Source: Alphaproteobacteria bacterium
GTDB taxonomy: Bacteria > Pseudomonadota > Alphaproteobacteria > Micropepsales > Micropepsaceae
Length of the DNA stretch: 41,364 bases
NCBI GenBank assembly: GCA_947474645.1
Contig: CANJJD010000022.1
Coordinates: forward strand, 1 to 41,364
Reading direction: 5' to 3'
The notes below the pieces were generated by a model. The model was not told where the DNA came from. It was given only the letters and a program-made list of their open reading frames with translations, and ran no database searches. A program made the position numbers and the translations under genes. Below are positions 23,145-31,156 of the stretch, piece by piece (positions within the stretch are counted from its first letter, which is position 1; the number at the start of each line of letters is the position of its first letter).

Positions 23145-25181
23145 ATGTCCATGACTTCGCGCCTCTGCGCCACCACCTCCATTCTGGCCGTCCTTTGCGG
23201 CTTCAGCGCCGCCCAGGCCCAGCCCGTTCGCGCAGCCGCGGACAACGTCACCGTCACCGGCACGCGCGAAACCGCCCAGGCCATCACCGAAATCCACCGC
23301 ATAGCGGGCGGCGTGGACGTGGTGCCGGACACCGTGTTCAAGAATGGGCCGGTCCAGAACATCAAGGATATTCTGGGCTATGTGCCCGGCGTGATCACAC
23401 AACCCCGCATGGGCGACGATGCCCGCATCTCGATCCGCGGCTCGGGGCTGTCGCGCAATTATGGCGGCCGCGGTGTGTCGCTGTATTACGATGGCGTGCC
23501 GCTGAACACTTCGGACGGGCTTTACGATCTTTTCGAGGTTGACCCCAGCGCCTACCGCTATGCCGAAGTCTTCAAGGGCGCCAACGCCCTGCGTTACGGC
23601 TCCAATGCGCTGGGCGGGGCGATCAATCTGGTCACGCCGACAGGACGTGACGCCTCCCCGCTGGACGCACGCCTGGATTTCGGCAGCTTCGGCTATATGA
23701 AAGGCCAGGCCAGCACGGCCGGCGTCTCCGGCGCGTTCGATTATTTCGGCACCCTGTCGCTGTCGCAGATCGACGGCTATCGCCAGCACAGCAATGGCGA
23801 CGCCATCCGGGCCAATGCGAATATCGGCTATCAGTTCTCACCGGACATCGAGACCCGCTTCTACCTTGCCGCAACATCCACCAACCAGCGCATCCCCGGC
23901 GAAATCACCAAGGCACAGGCGTTGAACACGCCGACGGCGGCCAACGCATTCTGGGTGTTCGGGGACCAGCAGCGTAACGTCGACGCCTTCCGGATTTCCA
24001 ACAAGTCCGTGCTGCACCTTGAAAACACCGAAGTGGAGTTCGGCGCTTTCTATACTTACCGGCATGTTGACCACCCGATCTTCCAGTATCTCGACTACAC
24101 GGTGGATGATTATGGCGGCTTCATGCGCGCCGTGGATGACCGGCAGATCGGCGGCTTGCGCAACAACCTGGTCGTTGGCGCCAACATCCATAATGGCGTG
24201 CTGGATACCGACCAGTTCGCGAACCTGCCGGGCGCGGTCAAGGGCGCGCTGGCCTCGTCCATGGTCGATACCTCGACCAATGTCTCGCTCTACGCGGAAG
24301 ATTCGCTGTATCTGCAGCCCAACCTGGCCTTGATCCTGGGCATGCAATATCTCGACGCGAGCCGTGACCGCCGCGACCGCTTTCTCGCCAACGGCAACCA
24401 GTCGGGCAACAAGAGCTACGGCTTGTGGAGCCCGCATCTGGGACTGTTGTGGGATGTCCGGCCGGACTGGCAGGTGTTCGCCAATGTTTCGCGCAGCGCC
24501 GAAATTCCGACCTATGACACCAACCCCTTCTCCACACCTGCCAATTCGAGCCTGAGGGCGCAGCGCGCCACCACCTACGAGATCGGCACGCGCGGGCGCG
24601 AGGGTATTTTCGGCTGGGACCTGTCCCTCTATCACTCTGACATCAAGGGTGAACTCCAGTGCCTGGCGACTGGGCCGTCCACCTGCGCCATTTCCAATGC
24701 GGGCAATACCGTGCACCGGGGCGTGGAAGCGGGCATGGACGCTACCTTCCCGGTATCTGTTTTCGCGCCCGACGATAGCCTGGCGTTTTTGGCCGCTTAC
24801 ACGTACAGCGATTTCTACTTCCGGCGGGACGCGACTTTCGGCAACAACGAACTGCCCGGCATTCCCAAGCATTTTCTGCGCGCCGAGATGATCTACAAGC
24901 ATCCCAGCGGATTTTATGCCGGGCCGAACATCGAATGGGCGCCGGGCCACTATTTCGCGGACAATGCCAACAGCCTGACGGTCGACCCTTACGCGCTGGT
25001 CAATTTCAAGGCCGGGTACGACACCGGCAGCGGTTGGTCCGCCTATGTCGAAGGCCGCAACCTGGCGGACAAGCGTTATATCGCTACAGTCGCGGTAACG
25101 GGCTTTGCCAACGCGGCGTCGGAAATTTTCAATCCGGGCATCGGCCGGGCCGTCTATGGCGGCGTGCGGTACAATCTGTGA
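23145..25181 (+). CDS. TonB-dependent outer-membrane receptor
   Basis: 678 residues. GGGGAATTCC precedes the ATG at 23145. A Sec signal peptide ends AAQAQ (about 28), and a TonB-box-like DNVTVTGTRE starts the mature protein. The plug domain shows ILGYVPGVITQ, ARISIRGSGLSRNYGGRGVSLYYDGVPLN and EVFKGANALRYGSNALGGAINLVTP, and the beta-barrel fills the rest, ending GGVRYNL. The length and plug resemble FecA-like siderophore receptors. With DUF2946, PepSY and GDT1-type partners, a ferric or other metal chelate is the best guess for the ligand. No cobalamin riboswitch or other leader motif is apparent upstream. Confidence 0.92.
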   Translation: MSMTSRLCATTSILAVLCGFSAAQAQPVRAAADNVTVTGTRETAQAITEIHRIAGGVDVVPDTVFKNGPVQNIKDILGYVPGVITQPRMGDDARISIRGSGLSRNYGGRGVSLYYDGVPLNTSDGLYDLFEVDPSAYRYAEVFKGANALRYGSNALGGAINLVTPTGRDASPLDARLDFGSFGYMKGQASTAGVSGAFDYFGTLSLSQIDGYRQHSNGDAIRANANIGYQFSPDIETRFYLAATSTNQRIPGEITKAQALNTPTAANAFWVFGDQQRNVDAFRISNKSVLHLENTEVEFGAFYTYRHVDHPIFQYLDYTVDDYGGFMRAVDDRQIGGLRNNLVVGANIHNGVLDTDQFANLPGAVKGALASSMVDTSTNVSLYAEDSLYLQPNLALILGMQYLDASRDRRDRFLANGNQSGNKSYGLWSPHLGLLWDVRPDWQVFANVSRSAEIPTYDTNPFSTPANSSLRAQRATTYEIGTRGREGIFGWDLSLYHSDIKGELQCLATGPSTCAISNAGNTVHRGVEAGMDATFPVSVFAPDDSLAFLAAYTYSDFYFRRDATFGNNELPGIPKHFLRAEMIYKHPSGFYAGPNIEWAPGHYFADNANSLTVDPYALVNFKAGYDTGSGWSAYVEGRNLADKRYIATVAVTGFANAASEIFNPGIGRAVYGGVRYNL

Positions 25182-25204
25182 GGCATCATGTATAGGTACG
25201 CCTC

Positions 25205-26578
25205 ATGACCAGCCCCGACACGGCGCCCACAAAGCATGCCGCTAGCGCCCTTTATCGCGCGATCTGGCGCTGGCATTTCTATGCCGGCCTGATCGTGGCG
25301 CCCGTGCTGCTGGTGATGGCGATCACCGGTTCGATCTATCTCTTCAACACCGAGATCGACGACTGGCTGAACCGCGATACCCGCTTCGTAACGGCGCAAG
25401 GTCCGGCCATGCCGGTATCGCACTGGATCGCTGCGGCGCAAGCAGCGCAGCCCGGCATGGTCGCAAGCGTGGATCTTCCGGCCACGCCCGACCGTCCCGG
25501 CATCGTGTCCATTGCACCGGCCAAAGGCGAGCCGGTGGAGGTCGCGGTAGAGCCCGCAACCATGCATGCGCTCGGCTCCACGGTGGGCGCGGACACGCTT
25601 GTCGGCATGGCCCGTGAAATTCACCGATCGCTGACCATGGGAACGCTGGGCAGGAGGATTGTCGAGCTGGTGGCCTGCTGGACCCTGGTGATGATCGCCA
25701 CCGGCCTTTACCTGTGGTGGCCGCGTGGGATGACGTTCGATCTGGGCGGCGTGATCGTGCCCCGCTTTCGCCTACGCGGACGGTTGCTGTGGAAGGACAT
25801 CCATGCCGTGACCGGTGTTTGGGTGGCAGCACTGATCGTCTTTCAAATACTGACCGGGCTTCCCTGGGCGGGGGTGCAAGGCGCCATCATGCGCCAGGGC
25901 GTCACCTGGGCCGGGATCGGCTATCCGTCACGCGGCGCCGAAAGCGTGCCGATGAAGTCCGTGGTCAAGGATGCACCCTGGACCCTTGCGGACGCTCCCA
26001 TGCCGCAATCCTCGACCGAACATGCCGGACATGGCCAATCCGCAACAGGCGGGGACGCGGCGGGCATTGCGGGCGTGGACGGGATCGTGGAAGCGTTGCG
26101 GGTAGGCGGGATCACCGGCGGCTATCGCCTGACGCTGCCGGCCGGACCGAAGGGGGTCTATACGGCTTCCATCTATCCCGACCAGCCCCAGGGCCAGCGC
26201 ACGCTTTATTTCGACCGCTACAGCGGCAAGCTGATCCGCGAAACGCGCTATGCCGATTATGGCTGGGGCGCCAGGGCGATCGAGCTGGGCGTGCAGCTTC
26301 ACATGGGCAATTACTTCGGACGCGCCAACCAGATCCTCATGCTGATACCCTGCATCGGCATCGTGCTGCTGATCCTCAGCGGCGTCATCATGTGGTGGAA
26401 GCGCAGGCCCGCGGGCAGGCTCGCCGCGCCGCCGAAGGTTCCAGGCGCCCCGGTTCTCGGCGCGCTCGTCATTGTGGGCATCGCGGGAATATTGTTGCCG
26501 CTGTTTGGCCTTTCGCTGATTGCGCTTTTCATACTGGATCGGGCGATCATGGCCGCCGGAGGAAAAAAACATGCATGA
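25205..26578 (+). CDS. PepSY-associated membrane protein (iron-uptake reductase type)
   Basis: 457 residues. The N-terminal RAIWRWHFYAGLIVAPVLLVMAITGSIYLFNTEID is the standard first helix of PepSY_TM proteins. Further helices lie at about 150-170 (ELVACWTLVMIATGLYLWWPRG), 200-220 (DIHAVTGVWVAALIVFQILTG), 375-400 and 425-450. Conserved His residues in helices (WHFYAG, EIHRSL, KDIHAV and QLHMGNYFG) could bind heme, and a periplasmic loop holds an extra EHAGHGQ stretch. Such proteins work with TonB receptors to reduce or release imported metal chelates at the inner membrane. It begins 23 bases after the receptor and overlaps the next gene by eight bases. Confidence 0.9.
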   Translation: MTSPDTAPTKHAASALYRAIWRWHFYAGLIVAPVLLVMAITGSIYLFNTEIDDWLNRDTRFVTAQGPAMPVSHWIAAAQAAQPGMVASVDLPATPDRPGIVSIAPAKGEPVEVAVEPATMHALGSTVGADTLVGMAREIHRSLTMGTLGRRIVELVACWTLVMIATGLYLWWPRGMTFDLGGVIVPRFRLRGRLLWKDIHAVTGVWVAALIVFQILTGLPWAGVQGAIMRQGVTWAGIGYPSRGAESVPMKSVVKDAPWTLADAPMPQSSTEHAGHGQSATGGDAAGIAGVDGIVEALRVGGITGGYRLTLPAGPKGVYTASIYPDQPQGQRTLYFDRYSGKLIRETRYADYGWGARAIELGVQLHMGNYFGRANQILMLIPCIGIVLLILSGVIMWWKRRPAGRLAAPPKVPGAPVLGALVIVGIAGILLPLFGLSLIALFILDRAIMAAGGKKHA

Positions 26579-26849
26579 CCTGATTGCCGTGTTTATCACC
26601 GTGTTCCTGGCGGAGTTCGGCGACAAGACCCAGCTCGCCACCGTGCTCTTTGCGTCGGAGCGCAAGATGTCGCCCTTGATGGTGTTCGTCGCCTCGGGCG
26701 GGGCGCTGCTTTGCAGCGCGGCCATCGCCACGTTCCTGGGCACCGTGGCCAGCCGTTACCTGGCGGGCGTGCCGTTCAAGCTGATTGCCGGAATCGGATT
26801 CATGGTGATCGGCGCCTGGACGGTCTTCCAGTATTATAAAGGCGCCTGA
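26571..26849 (+). CDS. Half-length TMEM165/GDT1 (UPF0016) family protein
   Basis: 92 residues from the ATG at 26571, which follows GGAGGA seven bases upstream; the frame is open earlier, but that ribosome binding site sets the start. The family signature FLAEFGDKTQLATVLFA (E15 to T20) is present once, with three predicted helices. Full-length GDT1/TMEM165 proteins are Mn2+ or Ca2+ exchangers of about 200 residues with two such repeats, so this one would need to dimerise. It overlaps the PepSY gene by eight bases, indicating coupled translation. A manganese or other divalent-cation export role follows from the family, not from this sequence. Confidence 0.88.
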   Translation: MHDLIAVFITVFLAEFGDKTQLATVLFASERKMSPLMVFVASGGALLCSAAIATFLGTVASRYLAGVPFKLIAGIGFMVIGAWTVFQYYKGA

Positions 26850-26855
26850 CGCAGG

Positions 26856-27434
26856 TTACGGTTTGAAGCGCCCATCCAGGCGGGCGATCATTTCGGCGGG
26901 GGTAAAGCCCAGCGCCTCCAGCCGGCCGGAACGCGCCAGCAGCGCAAGACCCGCCAGCGCCGCCGCCACCAGCACCACGTCGCACTGGCTTTCACGGCTG
27001 TCGCCCGGCAAGCCGCTGGCATCGGACAAGGCTTTCAGCGCCGCGATCAGCCGGCCGTTGAACAGCCGTTCGGCATCGCCGCCGCCCGCGCCCGGCAGGG
27101 CAGCAGACGCCGCCGCCATGGTTTCGGCCCCGCGCAGCAGGTCCAGGGCTGCTGCGCCCGCGCCGGCAAGGCCGCCGGTGCCGCGCATCGCCCGCGCCAG
27201 GCTGGTGAGATCATCGGCCGCCAGCGCCAGCAGCAGATCGTCCTTGCTGCTGAAATATCCGTAAAGGGCAGCCGGGGCGAAGCCGGCTTCCACGGCGACG
27301 CCGCGCAGGGACATGTCGCGCGCCCCGTCGCGGTCCGCCACCCGGCGCGCTGCATCCAGGATGGCCATCCGCGAGGCGGCCTTGCTGACATCGCGTTGCC
27401 GACGTTCCTTAGGAATTCGACCCACTTGTCCCAT
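26856..27434 (-). CDS. TetR-family transcriptional regulator
   Basis: About 192 residues from the ATG at 27434. A longer frame opens with a TTG at 27479, and neither start has a clear ribosome binding site. The helix-turn-helix reads AILDAARRVADRDGARDMSLRGVAVEAGFAPAALYGYFSSKDDLLLAL, with the typical recognition segment GFAPAALYGYF. The C-terminal ligand-binding domain is Ala-rich and unspecific. It ends six bases from the GDT1-like gene, transcribed toward it, so it may sense a ligand for the metal operon or another local target; no operator is visible. Confidence 0.9.
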   Translation of the reverse strand: MGQVGRIPKERRQRDVSKAASRMAILDAARRVADRDGARDMSLRGVAVEAGFAPAALYGYFSSKDDLLLALAADDLTSLARAMRGTGGLAGAGAAALDLLRGAETMAAASAALPGAGGGDAERLFNGRLIAALKALSDASGLPGDSRESQCDVVLVAAALAGLALLARSGRLEALGFTPAEMIARLDGRFKP

Positions 27435-27485
27435 GCGCGCGATGATAGGTGATTCTGTCCCGGCGGCGGGGCGCGGCAAAAGGAA

Positions 27486-27842
27486 TCAGGGGCTCGGGTT
27501 CTTGAAGGCCGTCAGCGCCCCGTTGGCGGCAGCGCCCACCCGTTCCTGGGCCTTCTTGCTGGCTTCCACCTTGTAGCGGGCGCTGGTCTCGAGCATGGGC
27601 TCGAAGGGCTCGCCCGCCGTGGCCGCCTGGGTCTTGGCGGCGTCGAGCTCCTTGAGCAGGCAGTCCTGATAGACGCTGGACTGGGCGATGAAGGCATGGG
27701 CCTGCGCCATGGCGGCACGCATCTGGTCGGCACTGACCCCGGTGCGCTTCACCGGCGCCGGCGCCTGCGGCTCCAGGCAAGCACTGTCGGCCAGCGCGGG
27801 GCCGGCAAACAACAGGATCGGGATCAGCAAGACAAACCGCAC
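27486..27842 (-). CDS. Small secreted protein of unknown function
   Basis: About 118 residues. An ATG at 27875 is in frame, but a GTG at 27842 has AAGGA seven bases upstream and gives a textbook signal peptide (MRFVLLIPILLFAGPALADSA), so it is preferred. The rest is mostly helical with many Ala, Gln and Lys, with Cys residues in SACLEP and YQDCLLKEL. I do not recognise a family. It lies 51 bases upstream of the TetR gene on the same strand and could be co-transcribed with it. Confidence 0.65.
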   Translation of the reverse strand: MRFVLLIPILLFAGPALADSACLEPQAPAPVKRTGVSADQMRAAMAQAHAFIAQSSVYQDCLLKELDAAKTQAATAGEPFEPMLETSARYKVEASKKAQERVGAAANGALTAFKNPSP

Positions 27843-27980
27843 GCGCGCGTCCTTTTGGATGCGCCAGTTTCGCATGTTCTGTGGGAGCCGCGCTAGGCGG
27901 GAAAGCGCATCACTTTGGTACAGAAACGCGCCGCAAATCTGTCAAGAAAATGTCTAGAAGTGTCAGGCGGCCGCTGGCGA

Positions 27981-28637
27981 CTAGTTCTGGCCGCGCAGCG
28001 CCAGCCAGCGGTCGGCATAGCGCACCAGGAGGGCGATCACCATCAAGGACAGGCTGATTTCGTAAAAGGCGTCGGGGCGATGGGGGCCGGAAATCCGCGC
28101 CAGCGCCATCAGGCAGTAGCACAGCCAGAAATAGATCGCGGCACCACCCAGCAGGACGCGGCGCACCTTGTCGGAAATGATCGGCTTGCCGCCCAGCCGC
28201 TTGAGGGGGGCCACCGCCGCCGCCATCACCAGCGCCACACCGGCTCCGAACAGCACCATCAGAGTGGCGCCGGCCGAAGGCTGGATCACGCTGGGCAGGA
28301 ACACCGACAAAAGATAGACGCCGTAGCTGGCGCAGAAACCCCACACCAGCCGGCGGCTCAGGCTTTCGGACATCGGCGCATGGGGTAAAAAGCGCGCCGC
28401 GATCCGCAAGGCCGGCCCCGCCACCAGGGCGGCGAAGAACACGAAGGAGGCATAGCGCCAGGCCAGTTGGCTGCCCAGGCGGAAACCGTTTTCAGAAAAG
28501 CCGCGCGCCAGGATGGCGCCCACCACCAGCACCGCCGCCGCCACCGCGATGGCGCCGACCAGGGGCGCCAGGGTGATGCGAAAACGGCCAAACCGGTTGC
28601 CGTGGCCAAACAAGGCAGAATTATCGAGCGCAACCAT
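27981..28637 (-). CDS. Six-helix integral membrane protein of unknown function
   Basis: About 218 residues from the ATG at 28637; the frame is open much further upstream, but that part is a shadow of the neighbouring methyltransferase gene. Hydrophobic segments are at roughly 20-40, 60-80, 100-120, 125-150, 160-180 and 190-210. Notable pieces are RITLAPLVGAIAVAAAVLVVGAI, FRLGSQLAWRYASFVFFAALVAGP and KVRRVLLGGAAIYFWLCYCLMAL. The layout is reminiscent of heme-bearing ferric-reductase-like membrane domains, but conserved paired His residues are not clear, so I do not assign that. It is 64 bases downstream of the TPR-methyltransferase gene on the same strand. Confidence 0.7.
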   Translation of the reverse strand: MVALDNSALFGHGNRFGRFRITLAPLVGAIAVAAAVLVVGAILARGFSENGFRLGSQLAWRYASFVFFAALVAGPALRIAARFLPHAPMSESLSRRLVWGFCASYGVYLLSVFLPSVIQPSAGATLMVLFGAGVALVMAAAVAPLKRLGGKPIISDKVRRVLLGGAAIYFWLCYCLMALARISGPHRPDAFYEISLSLMVIALLVRYADRWLALRGQN

Positions 28638-28701
28638 GCTTGCGGGAACCCCGTGAACCTTCTCGAGGAATGCAACGCACCATCTGGCGAAAAGATGCGG
28701 T

Positions 28702-29766
28702 TTACGGCCTGGAAAGGGCGACGGCGAAGCCCGCAACCGGCTGGTTTGCCTCGCTGCGTGGCGCGGCGGCCACAAGTCCGGCCACGGCGAGGCTGGAATC
28801 TTCGGCGAGGCGGCGCAGATAGGTTTCGCTGTGCCGCCAGCGGCGCTTGGGGCCGAGTTCGAAATCGCCGCCTTGCGCCTTTTCCACGGTGAAAAGAAAA
28901 TAACCATCCGGATTGAGGCGGGCAGAGGCGGCATCGAACACCGGCTTGAGGTCGCCAAGATATACGAGCGTATCGGCCGCCAGGATCAGGTCGTAACAGG
29001 GTTCCGGGAACCCAAGCGCGGTTTCCAAATCGGCCACGTCCAGGGAATCGTAGATCTGCCGCGCCCGGGCCTTTTCGATCATGGCCGGCGACAGGTCCAC
29101 TCCGTCCAGCCGCGCCGCCAGGGGCTTGAAGGCCGCCCCGGCCAGGCCCGTGCCGCAGCCCAGATCCAAAATGGCAAGTTCATCGCGCCCCGGCATCACC
29201 ATCCTGGCCAGATCCAGAAGAATCTGCGGCGCGGCATAGGATAATTGGCCGATCATGCGGCTGTCGTAATCGGCGCTGAACTGGTCGAACAGGTGACGCA
29301 CATAGCCGGGATCGGAGCGCGAACTTGCCTTGATCGCTTCGGCGGCGGCGATCATGGCGGCGGGTGGATCGTCCAGTTCGCGCAGATTCTCCAGCGCCTT
29401 GTCCGCTTCGCCGGCCGCCAGCCAGGCTCCAGCGATCAATTCGCGGGCGCGGCTCAGGCCGGGGTCGAGCCGCAGCGCCCGCTGCAATTCGGCGATGGCG
29501 GTGGGCAGCGCCTCCACCGCCACCAGTGTTTCGCCCAGCGCCATCACCGCCACGGCGATATCGGGATTGAGCGATACGGCTTCACGCGCTTCGGCAAGCG
29601 CATCCTGTTTGGCGCCCGAAGCCAGCAGCGCCTTGATCAGGGTCAGCCGCGCCAGCAGGCCGCCGCGCCCCGCCGCCAGCCGCGCCCGCAGGTCGCGTGC
29701 CGCCTCGTCCGCCTTTCCCGAAGCAATGAGCGCTTCGGCGGCCTCGATCGGGTCACCGTCAAGCAA
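28702..29766 (-). CDS. TPR protein fused to a SAM-dependent methyltransferase, TTG start
   Basis: 354 residues. The first 145 are tetratricopeptide-like helices (for example AEARDLRARL and ALAEAREAVSLNPDI). Then RHLFDQFSADYDSRM leads into a class I methyltransferase: LDLGCGTG (200-207), GVDLSPAMIEKAR (222-234) and DLILAADTLVYLGDL. The substrate is unknown. The likely start is TTG at 29766, overlapping the end of the MaoC gene by eight bases, which implies translational coupling. I find no better ATG or GTG with a ribosome binding site, so a later start cannot be fully excluded. Confidence 0.85.
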   Translation of the reverse strand: MLDGDPIEAAEALIASGKADEAARDLRARLAAGRGGLLARLTLIKALLASGAKQDALAEAREAVSLNPDIAVAVMALGETLVAVEALPTAIAELQRALRLDPGLSRARELIAGAWLAAGEADKALENLRELDDPPAAMIAAAEAIKASSRSDPGYVRHLFDQFSADYDSRMIGQLSYAAPQILLDLARMVMPGRDELAILDLGCGTGLAGAAFKPLAARLDGVDLSPAMIEKARARQIYDSLDVADLETALGFPEPCYDLILAADTLVYLGDLKPVFDAASARLNPDGYFLFTVEKAQGGDFELGPKRRWRHSETYLRRLAEDSSLAVAGLVAAAPRSEANQPVAGFAVALSRP

Positions 29767-30634
29767 GCTGGCAAAGGCCGTTGTTGAGAACCACGGTGCC
29801 GGGCCGTTCCTTCACCGAGGCGCGATAGGAAATCGTCCCGCCATCCTGCCACAACTCCACCACCAGGGTTTCGCCGGGAAATACCGGCTTGGAGAAACGC
29901 ACATCGAACTGCTTGATCCGTTCAGGCTGGTATTGCGCAAGCGTGGACAGTACGGCGCGGCAGGCGGTGCCATAGGAACACAGCCCGTGCAGGATGGGCC
30001 GCGGGAAGCCGACCATCTTGGCGAAGGCCGGATCGCGGTGCAGCGGATTGCGGTCGCCCGACAGGGCATACAGAAACGCCTGGTCGGGGCGGGTATCCGC
30101 TTCCGTCACCAGGTCGGGCGCACGCTCGGGGATTTCGTGCAGCGCCGGGCCGCCTTGCGGCTTGCCGCCGAAGCCGCCATCGCCGCGCGCGAAGATGGAC
30201 GAGACGATGGTGAACAGCGCCTCACCACTGGCGGCCTCACGCACCTTGCGCTCCTGGATCAGCACCGCGCCCTTGCCCGCGCCCTTGTCGAGAATATCGA
30301 GATAGCGTTCGTCGGCGATCACATCGCATTTGGGCGGCAGCGGCTTGTGGACGGTGATGCGCCGCTCGCCATCCACCACCATGGCGAAGTTGATGGAGGA
30401 TTTTTGCGGCATGCGCTGGGAGGCGGGCGGCGCCTCGCCGCGGCCGATCACGCTGGCAAAGGTCGGCACCACCTTCAGCCCGTTATTCTCATAGACGAAG
30501 GGCAGTTCCTTTTCGTCCAGCGGATCGCGGCCCATGCCCACGCCCAGGGCATAGAGCATCACGTCCTTTTCGTCATAGCGCGCCGACAACCCGGTCGCGC
30601 CCGACTGCATCATGTCGTCATAATCAATCGGCAT
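29759..30634 (-). CDS. MaoC-family enoyl-CoA hydratase 2
   Basis: 291 residues with two hot-dog domains. The N-terminal one lacks the catalytic motif. The C-terminal one carries LSGDRNPLHRDPAFAKMVGF, the hydratase 2 motif with Asp194 and His199, followed by PILHGLCSYGTACRAV. This double-hot-dog layout matches the hydratase 2 part of peroxisomal multifunctional enzyme 2 and bacterial (R)-specific enoyl-CoA hydratases, which hydrate trans-2-enoyl-CoA to (R)-3-hydroxyacyl-CoA. It is divergent from the Coa1-like gene 45 bases away and coupled to the TPR-methyltransferase. Confidence 0.93.
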   Translation of the reverse strand: MPIDYDDMMQSGATGLSARYDEKDVMLYALGVGMGRDPLDEKELPFVYENNGLKVVPTFASVIGRGEAPPASQRMPQKSSINFAMVVDGERRITVHKPLPPKCDVIADERYLDILDKGAGKGAVLIQERKVREAASGEALFTIVSSIFARGDGGFGGKPQGGPALHEIPERAPDLVTEADTRPDQAFLYALSGDRNPLHRDPAFAKMVGFPRPILHGLCSYGTACRAVLSTLAQYQPERIKQFDVRFSKPVFPGETLVVELWQDGGTISYRASVKERPGTVVLNNGLCQLA

Positions 30635-30679
30635 CGTGCACCTCTGGCTCTAATCTAAGCCTTGTGATGGAATACTGCC

Positions 30680-31156
30680 ATGTCCATGCCCGCCCCCTCC
30701 TCCGGCCAGCCTTATTATCCTCCGCGCCGCTCCAATGGCTGCCTGTGGGGTTGCCTGATCCTGGCGCTGATCGTGATATTGCCGCCGGCCCTGCTGGGCG
30801 GCTATGGCGCATGGTTCCTGTATGACGGATTCCGCCGCAGCCCCGTGCTGGTTGTGGTGAACGAGCTGGTGCGCGAGGACGGCATGGCGCGCCAGGCGTT
30901 GGGCGAAGACGCGGTGGTGACCAGCGTGGACGGCAACATGTTTTCCTGGATGCCGGGCAAGACCAGCCATGCCTATGAAGTCACATTGGAAGGGCCCAAG
31001 GGCGAAGGCCACCTGGCGGTGACCTCCCATACCGGCATCAACGGTTTGAAGCTGGACAGCGCCATTCTCACCGGGCCGGATGGGCGGCGCTATGATCTGC
31101 TCAAGCACCAAGAGTTGCCATCCGACGGCATCACAAAGCCGGATACCTCGATTTAA
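30680..31156 (+). CDS. Coa1-like membrane-anchored protein
   Basis: 158 residues. A Pro/Ser-rich cytoplasmic start is followed by one membrane helix (CLWGCLILALIVILPPALLGGYGAWFLY, about 21-48) and a periplasmic domain. The segments ALGEDAVVTSVDG, VTLEGPKGEGHLAVTSHTG and LDSAILTGPDGRRYDLL fit the pattern of the cytochrome oxidase assembly protein 1 (Coa1) domain, a small beta-rich fold in bacteria and mitochondria. A role in oxidase assembly is therefore possible, but there are no oxidase genes nearby. It overlaps the convergent patatin gene by four bases. Confidence 0.65.
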   Translation: MSMPAPSSGQPYYPPRRSNGCLWGCLILALIVILPPALLGGYGAWFLYDGFRRSPVLVVVNELVREDGMARQALGEDAVVTSVDGNMFSWMPGKTSHAYEVTLEGPKGEGHLAVTSHTGINGLKLDSAILTGPDGRRYDLLKHQELPSDGITKPDTSI

